A DNA stretch of 39,783 nucleotides from an uncultured Devosia sp. (GTDB taxonomy: Bacteria; Pseudomonadota; Alphaproteobacteria; Rhizobiales; Devosiaceae), in contig NZ_CAJXJS010000031.1 in the NCBI RefSeq assembly GCF_913055165.1, positions 1 through 39,783 on the forward strand. The letters are read 5' to 3'. Positions 1-9,844 of the stretch are shown piece by piece (position 1 is the stretch's first letter; every line of letters begins with the position of its first letter). The translations under genes were made by a program, and so were the position numbers. The notes under the pieces were generated by a model, which was given only the letters and a program-made list of their open reading frames with translations, was not told where the DNA came from and did not search any database.

Positions 1-37
1 TTCGGGGCCAGGTTTTCGCAACATGACCCAGTGAATC

Positions 38-66
38 AAAAACCCCCGGCAAACGCCAGGGGTTTG
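38..66 (+). terminator. Possible terminator hairpin near the window edge
   Basis: An interrupted inverted repeat pairs AACCCC with GGGGTT and an inner GGC with GCC around an AAAC loop, followed by a short T run. It lies just ahead of a stronger terminator, so it may be the first of two tandem stops for a gene that ends at or before the window edge. The T tract is weak, so the call is tentative. Confidence 0.4.
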
Positions 67-78
67 TCAGCAGTCTGA

Positions 79-104
79 AGCCGGGGTTCTACCCCGGCTT
101 TTTC
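79..104 (+). terminator. Rho-independent terminator
   Basis: AAGCCGGGG pairs perfectly with CCCCGGCTT around a five-base loop and runs directly into TTTTTC. This is a standard intrinsic terminator on the + strand and isolates the following gene from whatever lies left of the window. Confidence 0.85.
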
Positions 105-227
105 TTGCGCCCTTAGGTAACAAAGACGTGCCTATCAAGAGCCTCAAGGCGCTTTTCCGTTCGGGCCAAGCGTTGAAACCGGGCCGCGCGTCCCCATCTG
201 CCAATCAGTGCATTGAGGGAGACAACC

Positions 228-962
228 ATGACCACCAGGACCACACTGATCGCGGCCGGATTGACGGGCCTTGCCTTGACCGGCGCAGCACATGGACAGG
301 AAAAGAACTTCGACCTTTCAGGCTTCACCGGGGTTGATATTGCAACCGGCATCGAGGCGCGAATTACCCAAGCAGAGACGTTTTCCGTCATCGCCCGGTC
401 CCGCAGCGCCGATGCGCTGGACAAGCTCGAACTCGAAGTGCGCGGCGGTGTTCTGGTGGCGCGGATCGAAAGCAACTTTCTCGATTTCATCCTCTCCGGC
501 GGACTAGTCGGCATGCTCCTGAGCGGTGGCAACGCCGTATCCCTCGACATCTCCGTCCCAGCACTTGAGAGCGCATTGGCCAGTTCGGGCGCCGACATCG
601 AACTGGTTGACATCATGTCCGACAGCCTGGAACTCGACGCCTCCAGCGGCGCCAATATCGAACTGACGGAGGCGCGGTTGCGGGCGCTGTCCGCAAGCGC
701 CTCCAGCGGTTCGGATATCGCCCTGTCCGGCAGTGCGGAGGATATTGCGCTCAATGCCTCCAGTGGCGCCGATATCGATGCGGAGGCCCTGGAAGCCGTC
801 TCGGGACGGATCGAGGCCTCGAGCGGTGCGGACATCGATGTCCGCATCACCCAGCAGGTGCGCGCCCGCGCCTCCAGTGGTGCCGACATCACCATCGAAG
901 GCAATCCGCAGCAAAGGGACGTGGAGTCCTCAAGCGGCGGAGACATTCATTTCGACAACTAG
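228..962 (+). CDS. Exported DUF2807 (GIN-domain) repeat protein
   Basis: A 244-residue protein of unknown function. Residues 1-24 form a Sec signal peptide ending near AAHGQ. The rest fits the DUF2807 family, whose members are predicted to be beta-helical surface or periplasmic proteins. From residue 119 the motif SSG[A/S/G][D/N]I recurs seven times (SSG at about 119, 139, 159, 178, 198, 216 and 235), an 18-20 residue period that suggests one turn of a right-handed beta-helix per repeat. I chose ATG 228 because GAGGGAG sits 6-12 bases upstream; a TTG at 213 is in frame but would place that Shine-Dalgarno inside the coding region. It stands alone between the terminator at 79-104 and the hairpin at 968-995. 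A cell-surface or envelope role is inferred only from the signal peptide and the repeats. Confidence 0.85.
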   Translation: MTTRTTLIAAGLTGLALTGAAHGQEKNFDLSGFTGVDIATGIEARITQAETFSVIARSRSADALDKLELEVRGGVLVARIESNFLDFILSGGLVGMLLSGGNAVSLDISVPALESALASSGADIELVDIMSDSLELDASSGANIELTEARLRALSASASSGSDIALSGSAEDIALNASSGADIDAEALEAVSGRIEASSGADIDVRITQQVRARASSGADITIEGNPQQRDVESSSGGDIHFDN

Positions 963-967
963 TTGCA

Positions 968-995
968 GGAAAGGGCGCCGGGTGGCGCCCTTTCC
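968..995. terminator. Bidirectional terminator between convergent genes
   Basis: A perfect 12-bp stem, GGAAAGGGCGCC with GGCGCCCTTTCC, around a GGGT loop. It lies between the DUF2807 gene ending at 962 and the leftward VWA gene ending at 1011, so it probably stops transcription from both sides. The U tract in either direction is part of the stem. Confidence 0.75.
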
Positions 996-1010
996 ATGTC
1001 GGGGACGGAA

Positions 1011-2684
1011 CTACTTCGACTTGGATTTAGCCACACCCTTCTGGGCCGTCACCTCTACGCGTTCACCGGCCACAACCGAGAAAGCGGTTTCGGTCTCGCT
1101 GTCATCATCGTAGCGGGTGACCACCACATAGTCGCCTTCCGGCAGCGTCGTCTGATATTCGGTGTCATAGCCGTAACCCATATCTTCCCGGTTGCCCTGA
1201 ATGTCCTTTCGAGCCGAAAAGACCTGGAAAGACTTGGCCTCGGGCATGGAAAGAGCGGCCACGCCCGCGTCGATGATCACATCGACCTCGACACGTTCAC
1301 CGCCGACGACGGTGAAAGGCACCTCGGCGCGCGCCGCGTTCATGCGTACCTCGGCGACATAATCGCCGGGCGTCAGCTGATACTCGTTGCCCGGGCCATA
1401 GCCGTAGCCCACCTCTTCCCGAGAGCCGTCGATTGCCTTTGCCGCCTTGTAAACGTTGACTGCCATGCCGCCATCTTCAATGGCCATGCCCTCGACATAG
1501 CTGCCATTGATGACCGCCAGGCCAACTCCGGCGACCAGATCCTTCTCGACCGTTTCGCCGGCGGCCAGGGCGAAGGTTTCGGATACCTCGCCCTGCCCGA
1601 CCTTGGCCATAACCGTCACTTGGCCAGCCGGCACCTCGAACGTGCCCTCGCCATAGCCGTAGTCATCGCCGCCCTCGTAATAGACATTGAGCGCCGCACC
1701 ATCGGCAACCGGCTCGCCCTCAGAGGCGTAGGCCCGCAGGATGACGATGCCGGCATTCATGACGAAATAGGGGGATGCCAGCTCTTCGGCAGTGATTTCA
1801 ACGGACTGGGTCTGTTCGATCGGGCCGAAGCGCGCCAGAAGCTCGTATTCGCCCGGCTCGATCTGCTTGAGCGGTATGCCGTAGCCATAGTCAATCGTGT
1901 CGCCGCCCTGGTTGAGCTCCCAATAGACAGCATCATCATTCTCGTCGGTGAGCAGGTCACCGCCTTCAGCCAGGGTCATCTCGATCGTAAAGTTCTTTTC
2001 GAGCACAACCGGCTGCGGCGCGGGAGCCGGCTCGGGCGCTGCTTCGGGCTCAGCCTGCGCAACCTCTGCCACGGTCTGGGTCAGCGCCTCGACCAGATCA
2101 TTGCCATCCTGCGCGGAGAGATATTTGCCGCCGGTGTTTTCAGCCAGGCACGCCACCTGGCGGCCTTCCTCATCCGACAGGCCAAATCCCAGCACATGCG
2201 CGGTGAAGTCGATGCCCTGCCCTTCCAACTCACCGCCGAGCGCGCACGGATCGACCTCGCAAGTTTCCAGGCCATCGGTAATCAGGATGACCGTAGCTTT
2301 CTCTTCGGTATAGCGCAGCTCTTCCGCCGCCAGGCGCACAGCATCGCTCAACGGGGTCATGCCCTTGGGATTGATGTCCCCGGCTGCCCCGGCGATGGCG
2401 GCACCGGTATTTGCCGCCGGTTCGACGAGCATTTCGATGTCGCCGCAATTGCCCTTCTCGCGGTGACCATAACTCATCAGGCCCAATTCGAGATCGGCCG
2501 GCAGTTCCGAGAGCACTTCGGAAAGGGTCTCCCGCGCAATGGTGATGCGCGCCTCGCCATCAATCTGGGCCCACATGGACCCCGACCCATCCAGGACAAT
2601 GATGGCGCGTTCCGCCGCCATAACGGGAATAGCCAGCCCCAGGGCGGCAATGATCCCCAGCATGGTCTTGTGCAATAACTTCAT
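1011..2684 (-). CDS. Exported von Willebrand factor A protein with four GYGY repeats
   Basis: A 557-residue secreted or periplasmic protein. Residues 1-23 are a signal peptide. A VWA domain (about 26-205) carries an intact metal-ion site: DGSGS (32-36), the threonine of GMTPLSD (110) and the aspartate of ITDG (137). A proline/alanine/glutamate linker (about 210-226) leads to four beta-rich units, each with a YGYG or GYGY signature (near 266, 342, 427 and 503) followed by a line such as EPGEYELLARF or TPGDYVAEVR. These look like carboxypeptidase-regulatory-like sandwich domains. The start is ATG 2684, preceded by GGAGGG at a spacing of about 7; the in-frame extension upstream lacks a signal peptide. 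The VWA domain probably binds a protein partner, but neither ligand nor partner is known. Confidence 0.88.
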   Translation of the reverse strand: MKLLHKTMLGIIAALGLAIPVMAAERAIIVLDGSGSMWAQIDGEARITIARETLSEVLSELPADLELGLMSYGHREKGNCGDIEMLVEPAANTGAAIAGAAGDINPKGMTPLSDAVRLAAEELRYTEEKATVILITDGLETCEVDPCALGGELEGQGIDFTAHVLGFGLSDEEGRQVACLAENTGGKYLSAQDGNDLVEALTQTVAEVAQAEPEAAPEPAPAPQPVVLEKNFTIEMTLAEGGDLLTDENDDAVYWELNQGGDTIDYGYGIPLKQIEPGEYELLARFGPIEQTQSVEITAEELASPYFVMNAGIVILRAYASEGEPVADGAALNVYYEGGDDYGYGEGTFEVPAGQVTVMAKVGQGEVSETFALAAGETVEKDLVAGVGLAVINGSYVEGMAIEDGGMAVNVYKAAKAIDGSREEVGYGYGPGNEYQLTPGDYVAEVRMNAARAEVPFTVVGGERVEVDVIIDAGVAALSMPEAKSFQVFSARKDIQGNREDMGYGYDTEYQTTLPEGDYVVVTRYDDDSETETAFSVVAGERVEVTAQKGVAKSKSK

Positions 2685-2991
2685 GAATTCGCCCTCCAAG
2701 CAAAATCGTCGCCGCCACCGGCGACCGCGCCACGAAAAAGCCATGCGGTCGATGAAGCCAGCATGAACGGCAAGTTCAGACTATGTGCCAACGACAGCCC
2801 GAACGACACCTTTTTCAATCCGGGCCGGGATACCGCCCAAGCAATGCCCCATGACCAACTGACCGCCACGCCGAATGGACAGTGCCCTGGTCTATGTCAT
2901 TTCCCCTCCGCGCCGTAATGACGGCCGGGCAAATGGCTAGTATGGTAGGACGTTCCTTCCCCGAGTCTTTCCCTATTTTTGGATATTGAGG
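2685..2991. other. Divergent intergenic region, VWA gene and EamA gene
   Basis: About 307 bases between two divergent genes. It must hold both promoters, but I could not find a convincing -35/-10 pair for either. A small perfect stem, GTCGCC with GGCGAC, lies near 2709-2726 in the leader of the VWA gene. Short reading frames here have no ribosome binding site and no recognisable protein. Confidence 0.5.
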
Positions 2992-3876
2992 ATGCCCGTC
3001 GGCGTCATTCTGGCTTTTCTGGCCTATGCCAGCTTTTCGATGGCGGACGCCCTGATCAAGGCGACGGGCCCCGCCCTTTCTGTCTTCGAAATTGCCTTTT
3101 TCACCACCAGCTTTTCCATCATTCCGGCCATGCTGACCAAGCGCGGCGAGCGCTGGCGCGACATGTATCGACTGCACCATCCCTGGCTGGTGCATCTTCG
3201 CTGCCTGACGGCGATCTCGGGCACGGCCTGCGTCATGTACGCTTTCACCCATATTGCCTTTGCCGAGGTTTACGCCATTGGCTTCACCACGCCGCTCTTT
3301 GTCACCCTGCTTTCGGTGCTGCTGCTGCGCGAGCATGTGGCGCTGCACCGCTGGGTGCTGCTCTTCATCAGCTTCATGGGCGTGGTGCTGGTCATAAGGC
3401 CAGGCTTGAGGGCTTTGGAAACCGGCCACTTCGTGATGATGGCCGGGGCCGTTCTGGGCGCGCTTACCACCACCATCCTGCGGCATGTCGCACCCAAGGA
3501 GCGCCGCGTGAGCCTAGTGGGGTTGCAGGTGCTCTACTCGGCCATTGTCAACGGCGTGCTCATGGCGCCATCCTTCGTCGTGCCATCGATCGAACAACTG
3601 GCCATCCTGCTGGGAATTGGTCTGCTTGGGGGCATGGGTGGTTTGCTGATTATCCAGGCCAGCCGCCAGACCCCCGCAAATCTGATTGCGCCGGTGCAGT
3701 ACAGCCAGTTGATCTGGGCCATCCTGTTCGGCGCCCTGTTCTTTGGCGAATATCCTGACTGGATCGCCATTGTGGGCATGGTCATCGTGGTCAGTGCCGG
3801 CCTGCTCAACGTCCTCAGTGAGCAGCCGCGCATCCGCTGGAAGCCACGCATCTTCTTCTTCCGCATCGGGCAGTAG
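2992..3876 (+). CDS. DMT-superfamily (EamA) membrane transporter
   Basis: A 294-residue inner-membrane protein with the two-fold EamA repeat of the drug/metabolite transporter superfamily and about ten hydrophobic segments. The first half contains AFAEVYAIGFTTPLF and ends with a transmembrane stretch after HRWVLLF; the second half mirrors it with IAPVQYSQLIWAILFG and a final helix before the basic tail RIRWKPRIFFF. Family members export small metabolites or amino acids; the substrate cannot be read from sequence. ATG 2992 is used, but the nearest Shine-Dalgarno-like TGAGG touches it, so TTG 2986 or a poorly led start remains possible. It stands as a single gene, divergent from the VWA gene and convergent with the next. 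Confidence 0.85.
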   Translation: MPVGVILAFLAYASFSMADALIKATGPALSVFEIAFFTTSFSIIPAMLTKRGERWRDMYRLHHPWLVHLRCLTAISGTACVMYAFTHIAFAEVYAIGFTTPLFVTLLSVLLLREHVALHRWVLLFISFMGVVLVIRPGLRALETGHFVMMAGAVLGALTTTILRHVAPKERRVSLVGLQVLYSAIVNGVLMAPSFVVPSIEQLAILLGIGLLGGMGGLLIIQASRQTPANLIAPVQYSQLIWAILFGALFFGEYPDWIAIVGMVIVVSAGLLNVLSEQPRIRWKPRIFFFRIGQ

Positions 3877-3888
3877 CGTGCAGCGTGA

Positions 3889-4470
3889 TCAGTAGACGAT
3901 GGTGTCCCAATGATCCTGCCGCTGCAGGACGGCCGGGCCGTTCGACAAGCTGCGGTGAATGATCAGCCGTGTATGGAGATGAGCATTCGAGACGCGATTG
4001 GCGTGACCGGCACCCGGCAGTTCCATCCGCCGCCGGTCAGGCCCCAGATAGTCGGCCGTCTCGATATAGACGATGTCGTGATTGAGCTGGCCGATCAGCC
4101 GGTCCACCAGCAATTCGGCGCTGTCCGGCAGGCACAGAATGTCATCGAAGCCCATCTGCACGTAGCGCAGGAAAGTGTCGGCATCGCAATCCTGCGCCAC
4201 AAGGATGATCGGCGCCAATCTGACGCGGGGCGAAGGATAACGCCGCAGCCGGGCGAGCATGTCGGCCTTCTCCGCATCTTCGGTCCCGAAATGCAAGAGG
4301 AAGAAGAGGTTGGGCACCTTGCGCCGGCCCAACTCGGCCGCATCCTGGTGATGAACAAAAAGACCGAAACCTGTTGCCTCAGCGAAATGCGCAAGACTCC
4401 TCAGTGGAGCGCCAGGACCACAGCACGCCACGGCGGCACATTCGGACAGGATAGTTGATCGTCCGCTCAT
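3889..4470 (-). CDS. Atypical receiver-domain-like protein
   Basis: A 193-residue soluble protein. The central part (about 50-130) has the alternating strand/helix look of a CheY-type receiver, with PIILVAQD, then RYVQMGFDDILCLPD, which resembles the last strand and helix of receivers. The usual phospho-acceptor aspartate after the third strand is not evident; the matching place reads FFLLHFGTED. The C-terminal part contains YLGPDRRR, a short motif I have seen after receiver-like domains in alphaproteobacteria. It may therefore be a pseudo-receiver acting by protein contact rather than phosphorylation. The gene converges with the EamA gene (12-base gap) and lies downstream of alaS on the same strand beyond a terminator. 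The start ATG has GGCGAGG right against it, so the start is uncertain. Confidence 0.55.
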   Translation of the reverse strand: MSGRSTILSECAAVACCGPGAPLRSLAHFAEATGFGLFVHHQDAAELGRRKVPNLFFLLHFGTEDAEKADMLARLRRYPSPRVRLAPIILVAQDCDADTFLRYVQMGFDDILCLPDSAELLVDRLIGQLNHDIVYIETADYLGPDRRRMELPGAGHANRVSNAHLHTRLIIHRSLSNGPAVLQRQDHWDTIVY

Positions 4471-4536
4471 CCTCGCCGACTTTCCCTACCTAAGGGACAA
4501 TACTAGCGCGATTGGCAGGCCGACGAAACGCAAAGC

Positions 4537-4566
4537 GCCGTTCAGCATGGTAGCACGCTGAACGGC
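4537..4566 (-). terminator. Terminator after alaS
   Basis: GCCGTTCAGC pairs perfectly with GCTGAACGGC around a 10-base loop, 28 bases past the alaS stop. On the leftward strand the stem is followed by GCTTTGCGTTT, a broken T tract. It likely ends the alaS transcript. Confidence 0.6.
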
Positions 4567-4594
4567 ATCGCTAGAATTTTCGCTTATCTGCAGA

Positions 4595-7234
4595 TCAAAG
4601 CAGCGCCCGGATGGCGGCGATAGCCTCGTCGGCCCTGGAGCCATCGGGCCCACCGCCCTGCGCCATGTCGGGCCGTCCACCCCCGCCTTGGCCGCCAAGA
4701 GCGGCCGTGGCGGACTTGATCAGGGTGCCCGCGGCATAGCGCTCGGTCAGATCGTCAGTCACGCCAATGGCCACCGTGCCCTTGCCGTCTTCGCCCTTGA
4801 GCACCATAACGACTACGCCAGACCCGACGCGCTTCTTTTCGGCGTCGACGACCGATTTGATGTCCTTGGCGGCGACGCCTTCCACGACCCGACCGACAAA
4901 GGTCACGCCGTTAACGGTCTCGCTCGCGCTGCCGGCTGCGCCGCCCCCGCCAAGGGCCAGCTTTTGCCGGGCGTCGGCCAGCGCCTTTTCGGCGCTCTTG
5001 AGTTGGGTCTGCAAGGCCTCGATGCGGTCCAGCACCTCGCTGGTGCCCGAACGCAGCAGGCCGGCGGCCGATGCGACAATGGCCGTATTGGTATTGCCGC
5101 GATGACGCGCTGCATTGCCGGTCAATGCCTCGATCCGGCGCACGCCGGCAGCTACGGCACCCTCGGAAACCACCGAAACCAGGCCGATATCGCCGGTGCG
5201 ACGCACATGCGTGCCACCGCACAACTCGACGGACCAGCCAAGGCCGTTGCCCGTGGGCTCGCCCATGGAGACCACGCGCACCTCGTCGCCATATTTCTCG
5301 CCGAACAGCGCGCGGGCGCCAGACTCCTTGGCCTCTTCCACGCCCATCAGCCGCGTCTCGACCGGGGTGTTCTGCAACACGATGGCGTTGGCGATGTCCT
5401 CGACCTCAGCCATTTCCTGCGGCGTCATCGGCTTGGTGTGCACGAAATCGAAACGCAGGCGATCAGGCGACACCAGGGAACCCTTCTGGGCGACGTGGTC
5501 ACCCAGAACGATCCGCAGCGCCTCATGCAGCAGGTGCGTGGCCGAGTGATTGGCGCGGATGGACGAGCGCCGATCGTGATCAACCACCAGCTCGACCGCC
5601 TGCCCGACCTTGAGCGTCCCTTCGCTGACCTTGACCCGGTGCGCAAAGACGCCGTGGTGCTTGCCGGTGTCGGATACCTCGGCCACCACGCCCTCGCCCT
5701 TGATGACCCCGGTATCACCGACCTGACCGCCGCTCTCACCATAGAAGGGGGTCTGGTTGACGACCACGATCCCTTCCTGGCCAGACGAGATGGACGAAAC
5801 CTCCGCCCCATCGATCAGCAGCACCTTGATTTCGCCTTCTGCCGTCTCGGTCTCATAGCCAAGGAACTCGGTGGGGCCGAGCTTGTCGGCCAGTCCAAAC
5901 CAGACCGTATCCGTCGCAGCCTCGCCCGAGCCGGCCCAATTCTTCCGGGCCTCCGCCTTCTGCTGGGCCATGGCCGCGTCGAACCCGGCCTGGTCGACCG
6001 AAATATTGCGCGAGCGCAGGGCGTCCTGGGTGAGGTCCAGGGGGAAACCATAGGTGTCGTAGAGCTTGAAGGCGGTGGCGCCATCCAGCACGGCACCTTC
6101 GCCCAATCCGGCCGTCTCGGCTTCCAGAATCTGCAGGCCCCGGCCCAGCGTCTTGAGGAAGCGGCCTTCCTCCAGGCGCACGGTCTCTGTGATCATGGCC
6201 TCACCGCGGCTGAGCTCCGGATAGGCCTGACCCATCTCGCGCACCAGGGTGGGCACGAGCTTGTGGATCACCGGCTCATTGGCGCCCAGCAAGGTCGCAT
6301 GGCGCATGGCCCGACGCATGATGCGGCGGAGCACATAACCACGTCCTTCATTGGACGGCAGCACGCCTTCGGCAATGAGGAAGCTCATCGAGCGCAAATG
6401 GTCGGCAATCACGCGCAGGCTGCGATTGCCCGGGCCGTTGACGTCGGCATTGGTGGCATTGGCGGCCGCCCCGATCAGCGCCTTGAACAGATCGATGTCG
6501 TAATTGTCGTGCACGCCCTGCATCACGGCGGCGATACGTTCCAGTCCCATGCCGGTATCGATGGAGGGGCGTGGCAGACCCGTGCGGCTGCCATCGGCAT
6601 GCTGCTCGAACTGCATGAACACCAGGTTCCAGATCTCGATCCAGCGATCGCCATCTTCCTCCGGAGAGCCGGGAGGGCCGCCCCAGATCTGGTCGCCGTG
6701 ATCATAGAAGATTTCCGAGCACGGACCGCACGGACCAGTATCGCCCATCTGCCAGAAGTTCGACTTGGCGCCGAGGCGCACAATGCGGTCTTCAGACAGG
6801 CCCGCGATCTTCTTCCAGAGCTCCATGGCCTCGTCATCGTCCTGGTAGACGGTGACCATGAGCTTTTCCCGGGGCAGGCCCCAGTCCTTGGTGAGCAGGT
6901 TCCAGGCCAGCTCGATGGCGCGGTCCTTGAAGTAGTCGCCGAAGGAAAAATTCCCCAGCATCTCGAAGAAGGTGTGGTGGCGCGCGGTGAAGCCCACATT
7001 GTCCAGGTCGTTGTGCTTGCCACCGGCCCGGACGCATTTCTGCGCCGTCGCCGCTGTCGAATAGGGACGTTTTTCCACGCCGGTAAAGACGTTCTTGAAC
7101 TGCACCATGCCCGCATTGGTGAACATCAGCGTCGGGTCGTTGCGCGGCACCAGCGGGCTCGAGGCGACGGCCTCGTGACCGTTCCGGGCAAAGTAACCGA
7201 CAAAGCTGGAGCGAAGATCGTTTACGCTGGTCAT
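4595..7234 (-). CDS. alaS: Alanine--tRNA ligase
   Basis: An 879-residue cytoplasmic enzyme that charges tRNA-Ala and edits mischarged Ser or Gly. The class II catalytic core occupies the N-terminus ([11 protein letters not shown] near 33-43, then the [18 protein letters not shown] block near 85-102). The editing domain carries the zinc-binding HSATHLLH near 560-570 and CGGTHV near 671-676. The C-terminus has the DHHA1-type end with [16 protein letters not shown]. Length is normal for a bacterial AlaRS. It lies 176 bases downstream of recA on the same strand, the recA-alaS order common in proteobacteria, with an intrinsic terminator between them, so alaS probably has its own promoter within 7,235-7,353. 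Confidence 0.98.
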   Translation of the reverse strand: MTSVNDLRSSFVGYFARNGHEAVASSPLVPRNDPTLMFTNAGMVQFKNVFTGVEKRPYSTAATAQKCVRAGGKHNDLDNVGFTARHHTFFEMLGNFSFGDYFKDRAIELAWNLLTKDWGLPREKLMVTVYQDDDEAMELWKKIAGLSEDRIVRLGAKSNFWQMGDTGPCGPCSEIFYDHGDQIWGGPPGSPEEDGDRWIEIWNLVFMQFEQHADGSRTGLPRPSIDTGMGLERIAAVMQGVHDNYDIDLFKALIGAAANATNADVNGPGNRSLRVIADHLRSMSFLIAEGVLPSNEGRGYVLRRIMRRAMRHATLLGANEPVIHKLVPTLVREMGQAYPELSRGEAMITETVRLEEGRFLKTLGRGLQILEAETAGLGEGAVLDGATAFKLYDTYGFPLDLTQDALRSRNISVDQAGFDAAMAQQKAEARKNWAGSGEAATDTVWFGLADKLGPTEFLGYETETAEGEIKVLLIDGAEVSSISSGQEGIVVVNQTPFYGESGGQVGDTGVIKGEGVVAEVSDTGKHHGVFAHRVKVSEGTLKVGQAVELVVDHDRRSSIRANHSATHLLHEALRIVLGDHVAQKGSLVSPDRLRFDFVHTKPMTPQEMAEVEDIANAIVLQNTPVETRLMGVEEAKESGARALFGEKYGDEVRVVSMGEPTGNGLGWSVELCGGTHVRRTGDIGLVSVVSEGAVAAGVRRIEALTGNAARHRGNTNTAIVASAAGLLRSGTSEVLDRIEALQTQLKSAEKALADARQKLALGGGGAAGSASETVNGVTFVGRVVEGVAAKDIKSVVDAEKKRVGSGVVVMVLKGEDGKGTVAIGVTDDLTERYAAGTLIKSATAALGGQGGGGRPDMAQGGGPDGSRADEAIAAIRALL

Positions 7235-7353
7235 GCAAAGGCTTTCTTGGGCGAGGACACGGACGCGTCCTTGGACGAAATTTGACGCTTTCTATCCCGC
7301 AGAACTCGGGCCTGTCCAGCATTGCGGCGCGCCGCACCCCGCCAAAAAGGCAA

Positions 7354-7380
7354 GAAAAAGGCACCGGAGAACCGGTGCCT
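7354..7380 (-). terminator. Terminator after recA
   Basis: AGGCACCGG pairs with CCGGTGCCT around a four-base loop. Read leftward it is followed by TTTTTC. It lies 31 bases after the recA stop codon and separates recA from alaS. Confidence 0.88.
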
Positions 7381-7410
7381 CAAGCCTTGCATGGGATGGG
7401 TCAATGACGC

Positions 7411-8484
<1,074 letters not shown>

Positions 8485-8567
8485 GTTGCTGTCTCCTTAT
8501 TTCACGCTCCCGGAGCCCATGCAACGAGAGGTGGCTGATGTTGGCTGTGTTCTATTCGTGCTTTATT

Positions 8568-8612
8568 TGTTCTCATTTTGTTTCAGCACCGTCAAGAGAC
8601 AAAATGAGAACA
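8568..8612 (-). promoter_or_regulatory. recA promoter with two opposed SOS-type boxes
   Basis: Two 17-base arms, TGTTCTCATTTTGTTTC (8568-8584) and GAGACAAAATGAGAACA (8596-8612), are reverse complements with one mismatch. Each carries a near-match to the alphaproteobacterial LexA site GTTC-N7-GTTC (here GTTC-N7-GTTT and, on the other strand, GTTC-N7-GTCT). The 11-base space between the arms holds TTGACG on the recA strand (+ coordinates 8590-8595), a good -35. The matching -10 would fall in the promoter-proximal arm and is poor by eye. LexA bound here would cover both promoter elements. Confidence 0.75.
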
Positions 8613-8758
8613 TCGCGATTTCACATCGGAGACGCTTCCACCCCGGAGATAAGGCGATTCTGCTGCCCGGTCAGTCGCCGTAAAAAAGTATGATTTTTGA
8701 CTGGACAGTTGGCCCCGGGGCACGTTTTATGCCGCCAATTGCCAACCGGGGACCGCTC

Positions 8759-9754
8759 ATGCACCTGATCCAATATTATGATGACAAGGGAAACCGCGCC
8801 GTCGGCGTGACCAATGACGGGCAGACCCGGCAGGTCAAGGGCGTGACCAGCGTCTATGAATTGGTTCAGGGCGCGTTCTCTACCGTCGGCGGCTTGCCGG
8901 CCGCGGTCGAGGCTCGCGGCGTTGGCGAGACGATCGACAAGCAATTGCTCGCCAAGGAGGGGCGCCTGCTCGCTCCGATCGACCATCCCGATCCGGCCCA
9001 TCTGCATGTGACGGGCACGGGCCTGACCCATCTGGGGTCTGCGGCCACCCGCGACGCCATGCACAAGACCAACGGCGAAAAGCCGGCTGGCGAATTGACC
9101 GACAGCATGAAGATGTTCCGCATGGGGCTGGAAAACGGCAAGCCCGCGCCCGGCGAAAAGGGCGTGCAGCCTGAATGGTTCTACAAGGGCAACGGCCATA
9201 TCGTGGTCAATCCGGGACAGGCCATCCCCTCCCCCTCCTTCGCACTCGATGCCGGCGAGGAGCCGGAAATCGCCGGTATTTATGTCATCGACCCTGAAGG
9301 CCGCCCGCGCCGCCTGGGCTTTGCACTGGGCAATGAGTTCTCCGATCACGTCACCGAGCGGATCAACTATCTCTACCTGGCCCATTCCAAGCTACGCGCC
9401 TGCTCCTTTGGGCCCGAACTGCGCGTCGGTGATCTGCCACGGCACATTGAGGGCATGTCGCGCATCTTCCGCGATGGCCAGGTGCTATGGGAAAAACCCT
9501 TCCTCAGTGGCGAGGACAATATGAGCCACACCATCGCCAATCTGGAATACCACCACTTCAAATATGACCTGTTCTGCCAGCCTGGCGATGTGCACGTGCA
9601 CATGTTCGGCACTGCGACACTGAGCTTCGCCGACGGCATCTCGACCAAGCCCGACGACGTCTTTGAAATCGAGGAAAGCCAGTTCGGACTGGCCCTGCGC
9701 AATCCGGTGCGGGTGGAAGAGGAAAAGCCGGTGGTGATCGGCGGGCTCTACTAG
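8759..9754 (+). CDS. GguC-family (AraD1-like) protein
   Basis: A 331-residue soluble protein of the GguC family, related in fold to fumarylacetoacetate hydrolases. The type member sits with the gguAB sugar-transport genes of Agrobacterium, and relatives are linked to pentose or sugar-acid breakdown; the exact reaction is not certain. The start MHLIQYYDD at ATG 8759 is the usual family N-terminus and has CCGGGGACC upstream; an in-frame ATG at 8690 would add an unlikely 23-residue leader. Conserved-looking stretches include EPEIAGIYVIDPEG, GFALGNEFSDHV and GDVHVHMFGTATLSF. An aldo/keto reductase resembling sugar dehydrogenases follows about 280 bases later, which fits a sugar-oxidation setting but does not prove it. 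Confidence 0.8.
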   Translation: MHLIQYYDDKGNRAVGVTNDGQTRQVKGVTSVYELVQGAFSTVGGLPAAVEARGVGETIDKQLLAKEGRLLAPIDHPDPAHLHVTGTGLTHLGSAATRDAMHKTNGEKPAGELTDSMKMFRMGLENGKPAPGEKGVQPEWFYKGNGHIVVNPGQAIPSPSFALDAGEEPEIAGIYVIDPEGRPRRLGFALGNEFSDHVTERINYLYLAHSKLRACSFGPELRVGDLPRHIEGMSRIFRDGQVLWEKPFLSGEDNMSHTIANLEYHHFKYDLFCQPGDVHVHMFGTATLSFADGISTKPDDVFEIEESQFGLALRNPVRVEEEKPVVIGGLY

Positions 9755-9815
9755 ACCTGCCACAACCCCTGCATTCCTTGACCTTCGTCAAGCAGAACGG
9801 GACCAACGCTCATAG

Positions 9816-9839
9816 GCTCTCCGGAAACTTCCGGAGAGC
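9816..9839 (+). promoter_or_regulatory. Hairpin enclosing the ribosome binding site of the small membrane protein
   Basis: GCTCTCCGG pairs with CCGGAGAGC (9 bp, extendable by two A-T pairs). The GGAGAG in the right arm (9833-9838) is the Shine-Dalgarno of the small gene at 9845, so the folded leader would hide it. No T tract follows, which argues against a simple terminator. Confidence 0.6.
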
Positions 9840-9844
9840 TGACC

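Noticed and set aside
1..34. Possible last codons of an upstream + strand gene (frame 2, ending TGA at 32-34)
   Set aside because: Only ten codons are visible and nothing in them can be recognised; the following terminators make it plausible but not supportable.
963..2678. 571-codon open frame on the + strand
   Set aside because: Antisense shadow of the VWA gene; it begins inside the terminator hairpin region and shows no domain.
4688..7285. 865-codon open frame on the + strand
   Set aside because: It lies exactly opposite alaS. High GC content removes stop codons from the antisense frame, the translation has no family resemblance, and there is no ribosome site.
8696..8730. TTGACT and TTTTAT as a promoter for the gguC-like gene
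   Set aside because: The spacing is about 23 bases, too long for a housekeeping promoter.
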